Positions 6,534-16,249 of a DNA stretch of 64,000 bases are shown here, piece after piece (the stretch's first letter is position 1; every line of letters begins with the position of its first letter). The notes beneath the pieces are model-generated. The model did not search any database. It was not told the DNA's origin and saw only the letters and a program-made list of their open reading frames with translations. This DNA is from Luteimonas sp. RC10 (GTDB taxonomy: Bacteria > Pseudomonadota > Gammaproteobacteria > Xanthomonadales > Xanthomonadaceae). The stretch covers positions 124,001-188,000 of the forward strand of contig NZ_JACHYJ010000001.1 in the NCBI RefSeq assembly GCF_014192745.1, written 5' to 3'. The translations under genes and the position numbers were made by a program.

Positions 6534-7514
6534 CTATGCGACCTCGAGCACCACCTTTCCAACATGCGCGCCGGCCTCGAGGTAGGCGTGCGCGGCCGCG
6601 GCGTCGGCCAACGGGAACGTGCGGTCGACGACTGCGCGGACCCGCCCCTCGGCGATCCACGGCCACACCCTCCGTTCGACCGCTTCGGCCAGACGTGCCT
6701 TCTCGTCGGCGCTGCGCGGACGCAAGGTCGAGCCGGTGAGGACCGCCTGCTTCTGCATCAGCCGCATCACCGGCACTTCCAGCACGGCGCCGCCCAGCGC
6801 GGCGATGTAGACGATGCGCCCGCCCCGGTTGAGCGCGCGCAGCGTCGCCTCGAACGTCGGCGCGCCGACCATGTCCAGCGCCACGTCGACGCCGCCGTGC
6901 GCACGCGCGACCTCGGCGAAATCCTCGGTGTGCGTATCCACCGATACGTCGGCGCCCAGTGCGCGCGCCTGCGCGGCCTTCTCCGCACCCCGGCTGCACG
7001 CCAGCACATGCGCCCCGGCCGCACGCGCCATCTGGATCGCCGCCACGCCGATGCCCGAAGTCGCGCCGTGCACCAGCAGCCATTCGCCGGCCCGCAGGGC
7101 GCCATGCTCGAACACGTTGGCGTAGACGGTGAACACGGTTTCGGGCAGCGCGGCGGCGTGGACCCAATCCAGGCCGTCGGGCATCGGCAACACGTGCCGG
7201 GCGTCGGCCACCGCGTGGGTCGCATAGCCGCCACCGCCGAGCAGCGCGCAGACCCGATCGCCTGGTCGCCATCGACCTGCGCCATGCACGATCTCGCCCG
7301 CCACCTCCAGGCCGAGCGTCTCCGGCGCACCGGGCGGCGGCGGGTAGCTGCCGAGGCGCTGCACGATGTCCGGCCGGTTGACGCCCGCCGCGCGCACCTG
7401 GATCAGCACCTGTCCTTGCGCCGGTACCGGCATCGGCAGTTCGACCGGATGCAGCGCATCCGCCTCCCCCTTGCCGCCGCGGATGGCGATGGCGGTCATG
7501 GTCGATTCCTGCAT
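6534..7514 (-). CDS. NAD(P)H:quinone oxidoreductase, zinc-free MDR superfamily (PIG3-like)
   Basis: 326 residues. The N-terminal GroES-like part has VLIQVRAAGVNRPDIVQRLG and YPPPPGAPETLGLEVAGEI; the Rossmann part has LLVHGATSGIGVAAIQMARA for NADPH, and a closing FPLADAAAAHAYLEAG. The catalytic and structural zinc ligands of alcohol dehydrogenases are absent, as expected for quinone oxidoreductases. It would reduce quinones or reactive carbonyls with NADPH in the cytoplasm. Two starts are possible: ATG 7514 (GAGG upstream) and ATG 7500 (MTAIAIRGG, AGGA upstream); I took the longer. It stands alone between regulators and the kdp block. Confidence 0.9.
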   Translation of the reverse strand: MQESTMTAIAIRGGKGEADALHPVELPMPVPAQGQVLIQVRAAGVNRPDIVQRLGSYPPPPGAPETLGLEVAGEIVHGAGRWRPGDRVCALLGGGGYATHAVADARHVLPMPDGLDWVHAAALPETVFTVYANVFEHGALRAGEWLLVHGATSGIGVAAIQMARAAGAHVLACSRGAEKAAQARALGADVSVDTHTEDFAEVARAHGGVDVALDMVGAPTFEATLRALNRGGRIVYIAALGGAVLEVPVMRLMQKQAVLTGSTLRPRSADEKARLAEAVERRVWPWIAEGRVRAVVDRTFPLADAAAAHAYLEAGAHVGKVVLEVA

Positions 7515-7638
7515 GGCGTTCCTCGGGTCTATCGCGAAGCGCCAGAGCATAGCCGCCCCCGCCTGACGGGCAGGTGCAGCCTGCGGGCCTGGTACACGGC
7601 AGGAAGCAACCCGCCGCCGAACCCGCGCGGCGATGCCG

Positions 7639-8382
7639 CTATGCGCCGCGCCGCTGGCCCGCGTCGTCGTCCAGGGCGATGAAGCGCAGCCCGACACCCG
7701 GCTCGGTCGCGATATAGCGCGGCGCGGCAGCATCGTCGCCGAGTCTGGCGCGCAGCTTGCCGACGAGGATGCGCACGTAATGCGCATCCTCGGTGTGGCT
7801 GGGCCCCCAGATCTCGCGCAGCAACTGCGGCTGGGTCAGCACGCGGCCGGCATTGCGCAGCAGCATCGACAGCAAGGCGTACTCCTTGCGCGACAGCGCC
7901 AACGGCACGCCGCCCAGGCGCACCTCGCGGCGCGCCAGGTCGATGTGCAGGTGACCGTCGTCGAACACCGGCGCCGCGTCCGGGCCCTGCGCCTGCTGGC
8001 GCAGCAGCATGCGGATCCGCGCCATCAGTTCGGCGGTGCCGAACGGTTTGGTCACGTAGTCGTTCGCGCCCGCATCGAGCGCGGCGACCTTGCCGGCCTC
8101 GTCGTTGCGCACCGACAGCATCACCACCGGCACCTGCGACCAGCCACGGATCTCGCGCAGCACCGCGTGCCCATCCATGTCGGGCAGTCCGATGTCGAGC
8201 ACCACCAGGTCGGCGCCGCCTTCGGCCAGCAGCGTCAGCGCCTTTGCGGCATCCTCGGCAAGCGCGACGCGGTAGCCCTGTGCGCGCAGACTGATGTCCA
8301 GGAACCGCCGGATCTGCGGCTCGTCGTCGACGACCAGGATGCGCGCGGGCATCGGCGCAGCGGAGTCAGTTGTCGCCGGCAT
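7639..8382 (-). CDS. kdpE: KdpE, response regulator of the potassium transport operon
   Basis: 247 residues: receiver domain with the acidic pair (VVDDEPQIRRFLD), phospho-acceptor Asp in VVLDIGLPDMDG, Thr/Ser site and Lys (YVTKPF), then an OmpR-type winged helix ending YIATEPGVGLRF. It is activated by KdpD under low potassium or osmotic stress and turns on kdpABC. The ATG at 8382 is preferred because GGAG lies seven bases upstream and it overlaps kdpD by 17 bases; an internal ATG at 8352 has no such site. It is the last gene of the kdp block. Confidence 0.95.
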   Translation of the reverse strand: MPATTDSAAPMPARILVVDDEPQIRRFLDISLRAQGYRVALAEDAAKALTLLAEGGADLVVLDIGLPDMDGHAVLREIRGWSQVPVVMLSVRNDEAGKVAALDAGANDYVTKPFGTAELMARIRMLLRQQAQGPDAAPVFDDGHLHIDLARREVRLGGVPLALSRKEYALLSMLLRNAGRVLTQPQLLREIWGPSHTEDAHYVRILVGKLRARLGDDAAAPRYIATEPGVGLRFIALDDDAGQRRGA

Positions 8383-11050
8383 GGTCGGGCTCCAGGTCGG
8401 GTGGGCGCTGCAACGGCAGCTCGATCCGGATCAGCGTGCCGGTGCCGTCGGGCCCGCGCAACGCCGACACCGCACCACCGTGCGCACCGACCATGCCCTG
8501 GCAGATCGTCAGTCCGAGGCCGGTACCTTTGCGGCCACGATCGCCGCGTTCGACGCTGTAGAACATGTCGAAGATGCGCACGCGCTCCTCGTCGGGAATC
8601 CCCGGGCCGCGGTCGGCGACATCGATGCGCAGCACGCCCTGCGCAGTGTCCGGGGCCGCGCCCGGCAGCAGCCGCGCGGCCACTGTGATCGCCTCGCCCG
8701 GCGGCGAGAACCCGGCCGCGTTCTCGAGCACGTTGAACAGCGCCTGCTCGAGCAGGGCCGGATGCACCCACAGCGGCGGCAAGCCGGGCGCGAGGTCGAG
8801 CACGACACGCACGTCGGGACGATAGCGGCGCAGCCGAGCGACCGCCGAGCCGACGAGCTCATCGACGCCGATCCAGTCGCGGTTGAGCGACAGCCCGTCA
8901 TGGCCCAGCCGGGTCATGTCGAGCAGATTCTGGATATAGCGGTCCAGGCGCTCGCCCTCGAGCACGATGGTCTCCAGCAACGCGCGCCGGTCCGCCGCCT
9001 CCATCGCCTCGCCATAGCTGGCCAGGCTGCCGGCCGAGCCGATCATCGAGGCCAACGGCGAACGCAGGTCGTGCGACACCGACGACAGCAACGCCGCGCG
9101 CAGGCGTTCGGTCTCGCCTTCGACCCGGGCGCGTTCGAGCGCGCCGACCAGGCGCACGCGCGAGGCCGCCTGTGCGATATCGTCGAGCATCGCCTGCGCG
9201 AGCCGGCGCTGCTCCAGCCCGGGGCGCGGGGCCTGCGCATCGAAGCGCAACGCCGCCACCCCGTGGATCGTGTCGCCGTCGCGAACCGGCAGCAGCCACC
9301 AGCGCAACGCCGACAAGGTATCGGTGTCGCGACCCGCCGGCTCGCCGTGGCGACGCACCCAGTCCACCGCGGCCCGGTCGAGACCGTCGGGCAGCGTCGG
9401 CGCGCTCGCGGTCTCGTCCAGCTGGATCCAGACCTCCGCGCCCAGCCCCTGCGCCAACGCCTCGCGGCCGGCCGCCAGCACCTGGCCGAGGTCGGCCGCA
9501 GCAGCGAGCTCGCGCCCGAGCGTCTGCAGGCCGGTTGCATGCGCATTGGCCGCGCGCAGCGCCAGCACCTGCTGCCGCAATCGCGAGGCCAGCCGCCCCG
9601 CGACCAGCGCTGCGATCAGGAACAAGGTCACCGTGATCACGCTGCGATGGGCGGCAATCTGGAAAGTGAAGCGCGGCTCGATGAAGAAGAAGTTGTAGCT
9701 GGCGAAGCTCAGCACGGCAGTGACCACGGCCGTGGACATGCGCGTGCGCGCGGCCACCAGCACGACTGCGAGCATGAACAACATCGACAGATCGTCCAGG
9801 CCCAGCCAGCGTTGCGCCCCCCAGCCCAACGCAACCGCGCCGAGGGTGACGCTGACGGCCCATGCGACGCCGCGACCGCGCATCGTGCGATCGCCGCGCC
9901 CCGCCCGACGTGCCCGCGCACGCGCGTCGGGCGTGCCGACGATCACCAGCTCGAAGCGTGCGCCCCGCTGCAGCAGGCGCTGGGTGAGCGTGCGGTTGAA
10001 CGCGCGCGCGACTGGGCGCTCGCGGGTGCGGCCGAGCACGATCGAGGACGCGCCGACGCGCTCGGCCTGGTCGAGCAATGCAGCGGCGACTTCGTCGCCG
10101 TGCACGACCTCGGTCGCAGCGCCGAGACTGCGGGCGAGTGCGAACGCGCGGTCGAGCTCGAGCTGCCGTTCGGCATCGGGCGGCGCCCCCGACTGCACGG
10201 TGGTCACCGTCCAGGGCGCATCGCGGCGCTCGGCGATGCGCCGGCCCGCGCGCACCAGGTACTCGGACGTGCCCAGCCCGTCGATTGCGACCAGCACCCG
10301 GCGTCGCAACGTTGGCCCGGCGCGGCCATGGGCCGCCTGCGATTCGCGCAGGTCGGCATCGATGCGATCGGCCGCGACCTGCATCGCCAGTTCGCGCAGC
10401 GCGGCGAGGTTGGACGGCGTGAAGAAACCCTGCAGCGCCCGCGTCGCCTGCTCGGGCAGATAGACCTTGCCCGCCTCCAGCCGTTCGATCAGGTCGCGCG
10501 GCGGCAGGTCGACCAGGCGGATGTCGCGCAGGCGGTCGAACACGCTGTCGGGCACGGTCTCGGTCACGCGCACACCGGTGATCGCATGCACGACGTCGTT
10601 GAGGCTCTCCAGATGCTGGACGTTGACCGTGGTATGGACGTCGATCCCGGCATCGAGCAGCTCGACGACATCCTGCCAGCGCCGCTCATGGCGGCTACCC
10701 GGCGGGTTGCGATGCGCGAGTTCGTCGACCAGCACCAGCGTCGGACGCCGGGCGAGCGCCGCGTCGATATCGAAGGCCTCGAGCCAGCGATCGCGGTAGG
10801 CGAGGCGCCGACGCGGCAGCACCTCCAGGCCCTCAAGCAAGGCGGCGGTATCGGCCCGGCCGTGGGTCTCGACGAAGCCCACGAGCACCGCATGGCCCTG
10901 CGCCTGCAGCTCGCGCGCGCGCGCCAGCATCGCCCAGGTCTTGCCGACGCCGGGCGCAGCGCCCAGGAACACCGTCAAGCGGCCGCCGCCATGCGCGCGG
11001 ACGGCATCGGCCAGCAAGGCATCGGCGCGGGCGTCGCGGTCGGCGGACAT
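8366..11050 (-). CDS. kdpD: KdpD, potassium-sensing histidine kinase
   Basis: 894 residues, the usual length. Order: KdpD N-terminal domain with a Walker A motif (GAAPGVGKTWAML) and VDELAHRNPPG, a universal-stress-like domain (about 245-370), four membrane helices near 395-495 (ending LFLIAALVAGRLASRLRQQV), a GAF-like segment, then HisKA with the phospho-His in SSVSHDLRSPLASMIGS and a HATPase domain (GPGIPDEERVRIF, GTGLGLTICQGM). It autophosphorylates when potassium is limiting and passes phosphate to KdpE. It starts four bases after kdpC and overlaps kdpE. Confidence 0.96.
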   Translation of the reverse strand: MSADRDARADALLADAVRAHGGGRLTVFLGAAPGVGKTWAMLARARELQAQGHAVLVGFVETHGRADTAALLEGLEVLPRRRLAYRDRWLEAFDIDAALARRPTLVLVDELAHRNPPGSRHERRWQDVVELLDAGIDVHTTVNVQHLESLNDVVHAITGVRVTETVPDSVFDRLRDIRLVDLPPRDLIERLEAGKVYLPEQATRALQGFFTPSNLAALRELAMQVAADRIDADLRESQAAHGRAGPTLRRRVLVAIDGLGTSEYLVRAGRRIAERRDAPWTVTTVQSGAPPDAERQLELDRAFALARSLGAATEVVHGDEVAAALLDQAERVGASSIVLGRTRERPVARAFNRTLTQRLLQRGARFELVIVGTPDARARARRAGRGDRTMRGRGVAWAVSVTLGAVALGWGAQRWLGLDDLSMLFMLAVVLVAARTRMSTAVVTAVLSFASYNFFFIEPRFTFQIAAHRSVITVTLFLIAALVAGRLASRLRQQVLALRAANAHATGLQTLGRELAAAADLGQVLAAGREALAQGLGAEVWIQLDETASAPTLPDGLDRAAVDWVRRHGEPAGRDTDTLSALRWWLLPVRDGDTIHGVAALRFDAQAPRPGLEQRRLAQAMLDDIAQAASRVRLVGALERARVEGETERLRAALLSSVSHDLRSPLASMIGSAGSLASYGEAMEAADRRALLETIVLEGERLDRYIQNLLDMTRLGHDGLSLNRDWIGVDELVGSAVARLRRYRPDVRVVLDLAPGLPPLWVHPALLEQALFNVLENAAGFSPPGEAITVAARLLPGAAPDTAQGVLRIDVADRGPGIPDEERVRIFDMFYSVERGDRGRKGTGLGLTICQGMVGAHGGAVSALRGPDGTGTLIRIELPLQRPPDLEPDHAGDN

Positions 11051-11054
11051 CGGC

Positions 11055-11660
11055 TTATTCTGCGCCGTCGGCCTGCGCTTGCGCGTCGAGCGCGAGGTTG
11101 AGCGCGAGCACGTTCACCCGCGCCGCACCGAACAGGCCGAACGTCGGGCCCTGGGTGTGGGCATCGACCAGCGCCTGCACCCGCGCCGGGTCGAGGCCGC
11201 TTGCCGCCGCGACCCGCGCGACCTGCACGCGCGCCGTCGCCGGCCCGATATGCGGGTCGATGCCGCTGCCGGATCGGGTGATCAGCTCGTCGGGCACGTC
11301 CGCGGCAGCAAGACCCTCACGCGCGGCGACGGCCTGACGTGCGGCCTCGATGTCGGTCTGCAACGCCGGATTCCCGCGCGCCAGATTGCTTCCGGCCATC
11401 GCCATCGGGTCGTAATCGGCCGCCGAGGGGCGCGGCACGAACCAGCGCGCGCCAACGAACGGCTGGCCAACCAGCGACGAGCCGACGATGCGGCCGTCGT
11501 GCTCGAGCAGGCTGCCTTGGGCCTGCGCTGGGAACAGCACGCGTCCCAGCCCCGTGGCAAGCAGTGCATAGCCGAGGCCCGCGACCAGCAGGGTGATCAG
11601 GGCCAGACCCAGAGCCGGCCGCAGCAGGCCGGGCGGATGCGAAGGCGGAACGGCGGTCAT
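11055..11660 (-). CDS. kdpC: KdpC, subunit of the high-affinity potassium ATPase
   Basis: 201 residues with one N-terminal membrane helix (about 12-34, LLRPALGLALITLLVAGLGY) and the family motifs GSLLEHDGRIVGSSLVGQPF, FVPRPSA, LITRSGSGIDPHIGP and LVDAHTQGPTFGLFG. KdpC stabilises KdpAB. The ATG at 11660 lies ten bases after the kdpB stop, which fits one mRNA. Confidence 0.95.
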   Translation of the reverse strand: MTAVPPSHPPGLLRPALGLALITLLVAGLGYALLATGLGRVLFPAQAQGSLLEHDGRIVGSSLVGQPFVGARWFVPRPSAADYDPMAMAGSNLARGNPALQTDIEAARQAVAAREGLAAADVPDELITRSGSGIDPHIGPATARVQVARVAAASGLDPARVQALVDAHTQGPTFGLFGAARVNVLALNLALDAQAQADGAE

Positions 11661-11670
11661 GGAGAATCCT

Positions 11671-13740
11671 CTACAGGCCGACCGTGGCGGCCAGCGCCAG
11701 GTCGATGAGCTTGATCGCGGCGAATGGCAGCAGCACGCCGCCCAGGCCGTAGACGAGCATGTTCCGGCGCAGCAGCGCGGTCGCACCCGAGGCGCGGAAG
11801 CGCACGCCGCGCAGCGCCAACGGAATCAGCAGCGGGATGATCGCGGCGTTGAACACCAGGGCCGCGATCACCGCATTGCGTGGGCTCGACAGCCGCATCA
11901 CGTCCAGCGCCGCCAGTGCCGGCACCGATGCAGCGAACAGCGCCGGCAGGATCGCGAAGTGCTTGGACACGTCGTTGGCCAGCGAGAACGTCGTCAGCGC
12001 GCCGCGGGTGATCAACTGCTGCTTGCCGACCTCGACCACCCGCAACAGCTTGGCCGGATCGGAATCCAGATCGACCATGTTGCCGGCCTCCTTGGCCGCC
12101 TGGGTGCCGGCGTGCATCGCCAGGCCTACGTCCGCCTGCGCCAGCGCGGGCGCATCGTTGGTGCCGTCGCCGACCATCGCCACCAGCCGGCCCTGCGCCT
12201 GTTCGGCCCGGATGCGCGCGAGCTTGTCCTCCGGACGTGCCTCGGCGATGTAGTCGTCGACACCGGCCTCGGCGGCGATCGCGGCCGCGGTCAATGGGTT
12301 GTCGCCGGTGATCATCACCGTGCGGATGCCCATGCCACGCAGCTGCGCGAACTTCTCGCGGATGCCGGTCTTGACCACGTCCGACAGCTCGACCACGCCG
12401 AGCACGTGCGGACCTTCGGCGACGACCAGCGGCGTGGCACCGCTGCGTGCGACCTGCTCGACCCGCGCACGCAGTTCCGTCGACACCGCGCCGCCCAGCG
12501 CCGCGACATGCGCGACGATCGCGTCCATCGCGCCCTTGCGGATGCGCCGGGGCGCATCGCCACCGCCCAGATCCACGCCGCTCATGCGCGTCTGTGCGGT
12601 GAACGCGACGAAGTGCGCCTGAGCCGGGGCCTCGAGCGACGCGCCCGGTCGCCGCGCCAGCCGCACGATCGACTTGCCCTCGGGCGTGGGATCGGCGAGC
12701 GAGGCGAGCAGTGCGGCCTCGCGCAGCGCGTCGGGGTCGATCCCCGCCAGCGGATGCAGCGCAGTCGCCTGGCGATCGCCGTGGGTGATCGTGCCGGTCT
12801 TGTCGAGCAGCAGCACGTCGATGTCGCCGGCCACCTCGACGGCCTTGCCCGATTTCGCCAGCACATTCGCCGACAGCGCACGGTTCATGCCGGCGATGCC
12901 GATCGCCGGCAGCAGCCCGCCGATCGTGGTCGGAATCAGGCACACCAGCAGCGCGATCAGCAGCAAGGGATCGAGCCTCGCACCGACGAAGCCCGCGATC
13001 GCCGGCAGCGTGACCACCACGACCAGGAACGTCAGCGTCATGGTCGCCAGCAGCAGGCCGAGCGCGACCTCGTTGGGTGTCTTCTGCCGGTTCGCCCCCT
13101 CGACCAATGCGATCATGCGATCGAGAAAGCTGTGCCCGGCTTCGACCGTGACCCGCACGACGATCTCATCCGACAACACCTTGGTGCCGCCGATCACGCC
13201 ACTGCGATCGGTCCCCGCCTCGCGCAGCACCGGCGCCGACTCGCCGGTGACCGCCGCCTCGTTGATCGTCGCCAGCCCGAGCACGATCTCACCGTCGGCC
13301 GGCACCAGTTCGCCTTCCGACACGATCACCAGATCGCCGGGCCGAAGCGCGGACGCGACCACGCGCTCCGGCGCCTCGGTGGCCTGCGCCGAGGTGACCC
13401 GACGTGCGACCAGATCCTGGCGCGCACGCCGCAACGAGGCGGCCTGTCCGCGGCCGCGCGCCTCGGCCATCGCCTCGGCGAAGTTGGCGAACAGCACCGT
13501 GATCGTCAGCAATCCGGTCACCGCCCAGCCCAACCCCGGCGACGAGACCCGGCCCGTCACGGTCAGCGCGGCGGTCAGCAGTGTGGCCAGCCAGACGACG
13601 GCCATCACCGGATTGCGCAACGCGTGCTGCGGCGAGAGTTTGACGAACGCGGCGCGAACCGCCGCGCGCAGGATGCCGGCATCGAACAGGCCGGGGTTGG
13701 TCCCGCGCACGGGCGCGGCGTCTTGGGAAAGGGTAGTCAT
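11671..13740 (-). CDS. kdpB: KdpB, catalytic P-type ATPase subunit
   Basis: 689 residues. It carries the P-type signatures: actuator motif VTGESAPVLRE, phosphorylation motif DKTGTITHGDR, and the hinge GDGTNDAPALAQAD, with membrane helices near the N-terminus (NPVMAVVWLATLLTAALT) and around FLVVVVTLPAIAGF. It hydrolyses ATP to drive potassium uptake through KdpA. The gap to kdpA is three bases. Confidence 0.97.
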   Translation of the reverse strand: MTTLSQDAAPVRGTNPGLFDAGILRAAVRAAFVKLSPQHALRNPVMAVVWLATLLTAALTVTGRVSSPGLGWAVTGLLTITVLFANFAEAMAEARGRGQAASLRRARQDLVARRVTSAQATEAPERVVASALRPGDLVIVSEGELVPADGEIVLGLATINEAAVTGESAPVLREAGTDRSGVIGGTKVLSDEIVVRVTVEAGHSFLDRMIALVEGANRQKTPNEVALGLLLATMTLTFLVVVVTLPAIAGFVGARLDPLLLIALLVCLIPTTIGGLLPAIGIAGMNRALSANVLAKSGKAVEVAGDIDVLLLDKTGTITHGDRQATALHPLAGIDPDALREAALLASLADPTPEGKSIVRLARRPGASLEAPAQAHFVAFTAQTRMSGVDLGGGDAPRRIRKGAMDAIVAHVAALGGAVSTELRARVEQVARSGATPLVVAEGPHVLGVVELSDVVKTGIREKFAQLRGMGIRTVMITGDNPLTAAAIAAEAGVDDYIAEARPEDKLARIRAEQAQGRLVAMVGDGTNDAPALAQADVGLAMHAGTQAAKEAGNMVDLDSDPAKLLRVVEVGKQQLITRGALTTFSLANDVSKHFAILPALFAASVPALAALDVMRLSSPRNAVIAALVFNAAIIPLLIPLALRGVRFRASGATALLRRNMLVYGLGGVLLPFAAIKLIDLALAATVGL

Positions 13741-13743
13741 CGA

Positions 13744-15513
13744 TCAAGTCCCCACGTGGGCCGAGGCCAGCGCCAGATGCTCGGCCACCGGCCCAAGCAC
13801 CAGCACCGGCATGAACTGGAGAAGCGTGAGTACGGCGACGATCGCCAGCAGCGTCAGCGCGAAGGTCGGCGTCTCGATCCGCAAGGTGCCGACGCTCTCG
13901 GGCGCCGCGCGCTTGGCCGCGAGCAGCGCTGAGATGACCAGCGGAATCACCAGCGCTGGATAGCGACCGAGCGCGAGCGCCGCGGTCGTGGTCAGGTTCC
14001 ACCACGGCGACGCATCGGCCAGGCCTTCGAAGCCCGAGCCGTTGTTGGCGAACGCCGACGCGTACTCGTAGAACACCTGACCGATCGCGTGCGCGCCCGG
14101 ATTGGACGTGCCCGCCAGCGACGGCATCGCCAGCGCCGCCGCGGTCAGGCCCAACAGCACTACCGGCTGCAGCAGGACGAGCACCGCCAACAGGCGCACC
14201 TCCGGCGCCTCGATCTTGCGGCCGAACAGCTCCGGCGTGCGTCCGGTCATCAGCCCGGCCACGAACACCGCCAGCAGCAGGTAGACCAGGAACTGCTGCA
14301 GACCGCAGCCGATGCCGCCCCAGATTGCGTTGACCAGCATGTTGCCCATCGCCACCAATCCGGTCAGCGGTGCCGCCGAGTCGAGCATCAGGTTCACCGA
14401 ACCGTTGTTGACCTGCGTGGTCAGCGCCGCCCAGGCCGCCGAGGCGTCGACACCGAAGCGCACCTCCTTGCCCTCCATCAGTGCGGCCTCGACCGGGGCC
14501 GGCCCGTGGCGCTCGGCCCAGAGCGCAGCGCCGCCCGACAGCAGCGACATCGTCAACATGCAGCCGAACACCAGCGCGGCGAATCGACGCCGGCCGGTGA
14601 ACGTGCCGACCATCGCCACGACCGACACCGGCAGCAGCACGATCGCCAGCAGTTCCAACAGGTTCGACAGCGGCGTCGGGTTCTCAAGAGGCGCAGCGCT
14701 GTTGGGTCCATACCAGCCGCCACCGTTGCTGCCCAGCTGTTTGGCCGCGACCATCGCCGCGACCGGTCCGAGCGGAATCTTCTGGCGGGTCATCTGCGCA
14801 CTCGTGTCGAGCGGTGTCGCCTCGGGCCCGCCGGCCAGGGTCGAGGGCACGCCCTGCGCCGTCAGCAGCAACGACCACAGCAGACACAGCGGCAACATGA
14901 CGCGGACGGTCGGGCGGATGACATCAGCCCAGTAATTGCCGACATCGGCGCGCGCAGCTGCGTGCCGATGCGCATCGCCGGCCGGTGCCGTGACGACGTC
15001 GGGCGCCGCGCCCAGGTCGGGGCCGGCCTGCAAGGCCGCGCGGCCACCGAACAGGCCACGCAAGGTCGCCACGACCAGCGACAGCCCCATCATCGGCGTC
15101 GCCACCTGCAGCCCGACGATCGCCGTCATCTGCGCCAGATGCGAGAGCTGCGCCTGGCCGGCGTAATGCTGCTGATTGGTGTTGGTCAGGAACGACATCG
15201 TGGTGTGCAACGCCAGGTCCCAGCGCATGTTCGGCGCCTCGTTGGGATTGAGCGGCAACCACGCCTGCCCCATGAACACAGCGGTCGCCAGCACGAGCAG
15301 CACGACGTTGCTGGCGAGGAACGCGCCCGCGTACCTCTTCCAGCCCATGCCGCTTGTCGGGTCGATGCCGAGCAGGCGGTACAGCGGCCGCTCCAAGCGT
15401 GCGAACACGCGATCGCCCGGCGCCGGACCGCCGCGCATCACCGCCGCGAGATAGCGCCCGAGCGGCCACGCCAACACGGCCGCCAGGGCGAGGGAGACCA
15501 GCAATTCGATCAT
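13744..15513 (-). CDS. kdpA: KdpA, potassium-translocating subunit
   Basis: 589 residues with about ten membrane helices and four selectivity-filter-like segments, e.g. FLTNTNQQHYAG, LGSNGGGWYGPNSA, WGGIGCGLQQF and FANNGSGFEGL. I chose the ATG at 15513 (MIELLVSLALAAVLAWPLG); an in-frame ATG at 15522 would add MRV. There are only about 30 bases between this start and the stop of the porin gene upstream, so the usual small kdpF gene, which needs about 90 bases, has no room in front of kdpA. Confidence 0.96.
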   Translation of the reverse strand: MIELLVSLALAAVLAWPLGRYLAAVMRGGPAPGDRVFARLERPLYRLLGIDPTSGMGWKRYAGAFLASNVVLLVLATAVFMGQAWLPLNPNEAPNMRWDLALHTTMSFLTNTNQQHYAGQAQLSHLAQMTAIVGLQVATPMMGLSLVVATLRGLFGGRAALQAGPDLGAAPDVVTAPAGDAHRHAAARADVGNYWADVIRPTVRVMLPLCLLWSLLLTAQGVPSTLAGGPEATPLDTSAQMTRQKIPLGPVAAMVAAKQLGSNGGGWYGPNSAAPLENPTPLSNLLELLAIVLLPVSVVAMVGTFTGRRRFAALVFGCMLTMSLLSGGAALWAERHGPAPVEAALMEGKEVRFGVDASAAWAALTTQVNNGSVNLMLDSAAPLTGLVAMGNMLVNAIWGGIGCGLQQFLVYLLLAVFVAGLMTGRTPELFGRKIEAPEVRLLAVLVLLQPVVLLGLTAAALAMPSLAGTSNPGAHAIGQVFYEYASAFANNGSGFEGLADASPWWNLTTTAALALGRYPALVIPLVISALLAAKRAAPESVGTLRIETPTFALTLLAIVAVLTLLQFMPVLVLGPVAEHLALASAHVGT

Positions 15514-15544
15514 GACGCGCATCCGTAGCGATGAAGAAGCCTGT

Positions 15545-16249
15545 TCAGAACGACGCGTGCAGCGCCGCCTCGAGTCGCGATCCGGCCCAGCCACCGAACG
15601 CACGCTGCGCCGACGCACTGGTGTCGTGCATCGTCAGTCGCAGCGCCAGCGGCGGTGCGAGCGTCCACACCACGCCCGCCTGGACGTGGGTGTAGTCGTT
15701 GTCGCCGCCCGCCGCGTGCAGCCGATAGCGACCGACCGCGATCTCGAACCAGAGCCGGTCGTCGTCAGGGATCCGCACGCCCATCTGCGCGTAGGTGCCC
15801 GACGCGCCGCTCGCCAACGCATCGGACGCATGCGCAACTTGCAGCCAGGCACGCGTCCGCCAGGTCAGCGTGGCGCCGAGCTCCGTCCAGTCCAGATCGA
15901 CCGCGGCGCCGGGATAGCGGTAATGCGTGAGCGCGGCATCGAGCGCGAACGCCTCCGACAACGGCCCGGCCCAGCCGAGCACGAGGTCGAGCTCGTGCGA
16001 GGCAGCCGTCTGCGGTGCGAGGCGGACATCCGAACCCCAGGCCTGGGCATACAGCCCGCGCGGGCCGGAGATCTTGACGCCGGCCTGCAGCGCCGGCCCT
16101 TCATCGCTCTGGCTGGTGCCGCGCCAGACGTAATCGCTGGTCAGCGCTGCACTGCCCGACCAGTCGGCCGCCGCGACGTTGCCGAGCGGCGGCGTCAGCA
16201 GGGCGAGCGACAGCGCGACCCGGCGCGTGGTGACGGTACGACGATCCAT
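15545..16249 (-). CDS. TorF-family putative outer-membrane porin
   Basis: 234 residues with a signal peptide (VALSLALLTPPLGNVAAA) and the family opening DWSGSAALTSDYVWRGTSQS. The rest alternates amphipathic strands (LYAQAWGSDVRL, ELDLVLGWAGP, LWFEIAVGRYRL) and ends in Phe, as outer-membrane barrels do. It lies about 30 bases upstream of kdpA in the same direction, so it may be cotranscribed and give ions a path across the outer membrane. The porin role is a family guess; the link with kdp is from position. Confidence 0.85.
   Translation of the reverse strand: MDRRTVTTRRVALSLALLTPPLGNVAAADWSGSAALTSDYVWRGTSQSDEGPALQAGVKISGPRGLYAQAWGSDVRLAPQTAASHELDLVLGWAGPLSEAFALDAALTHYRYPGAAVDLDWTELGATLTWRTRAWLQVAHASDALASGASGTYAQMGVRIPDDDRLWFEIAVGRYRLHAAGGDNDYTHVQAGVVWTLAPPLALRLTMHDTSASAQRAFGGWAGSRLEAALHASF

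Noticed and set aside
8294..11101. 935-residue plus-strand frame opposite kdpD
   Set aside because: Antisense to an unmistakable KdpD; composition is that of a shadow frame.
15514..15544. kdpF upstream of kdpA
   Set aside because: About 30 bases are available; KdpF needs around 90.
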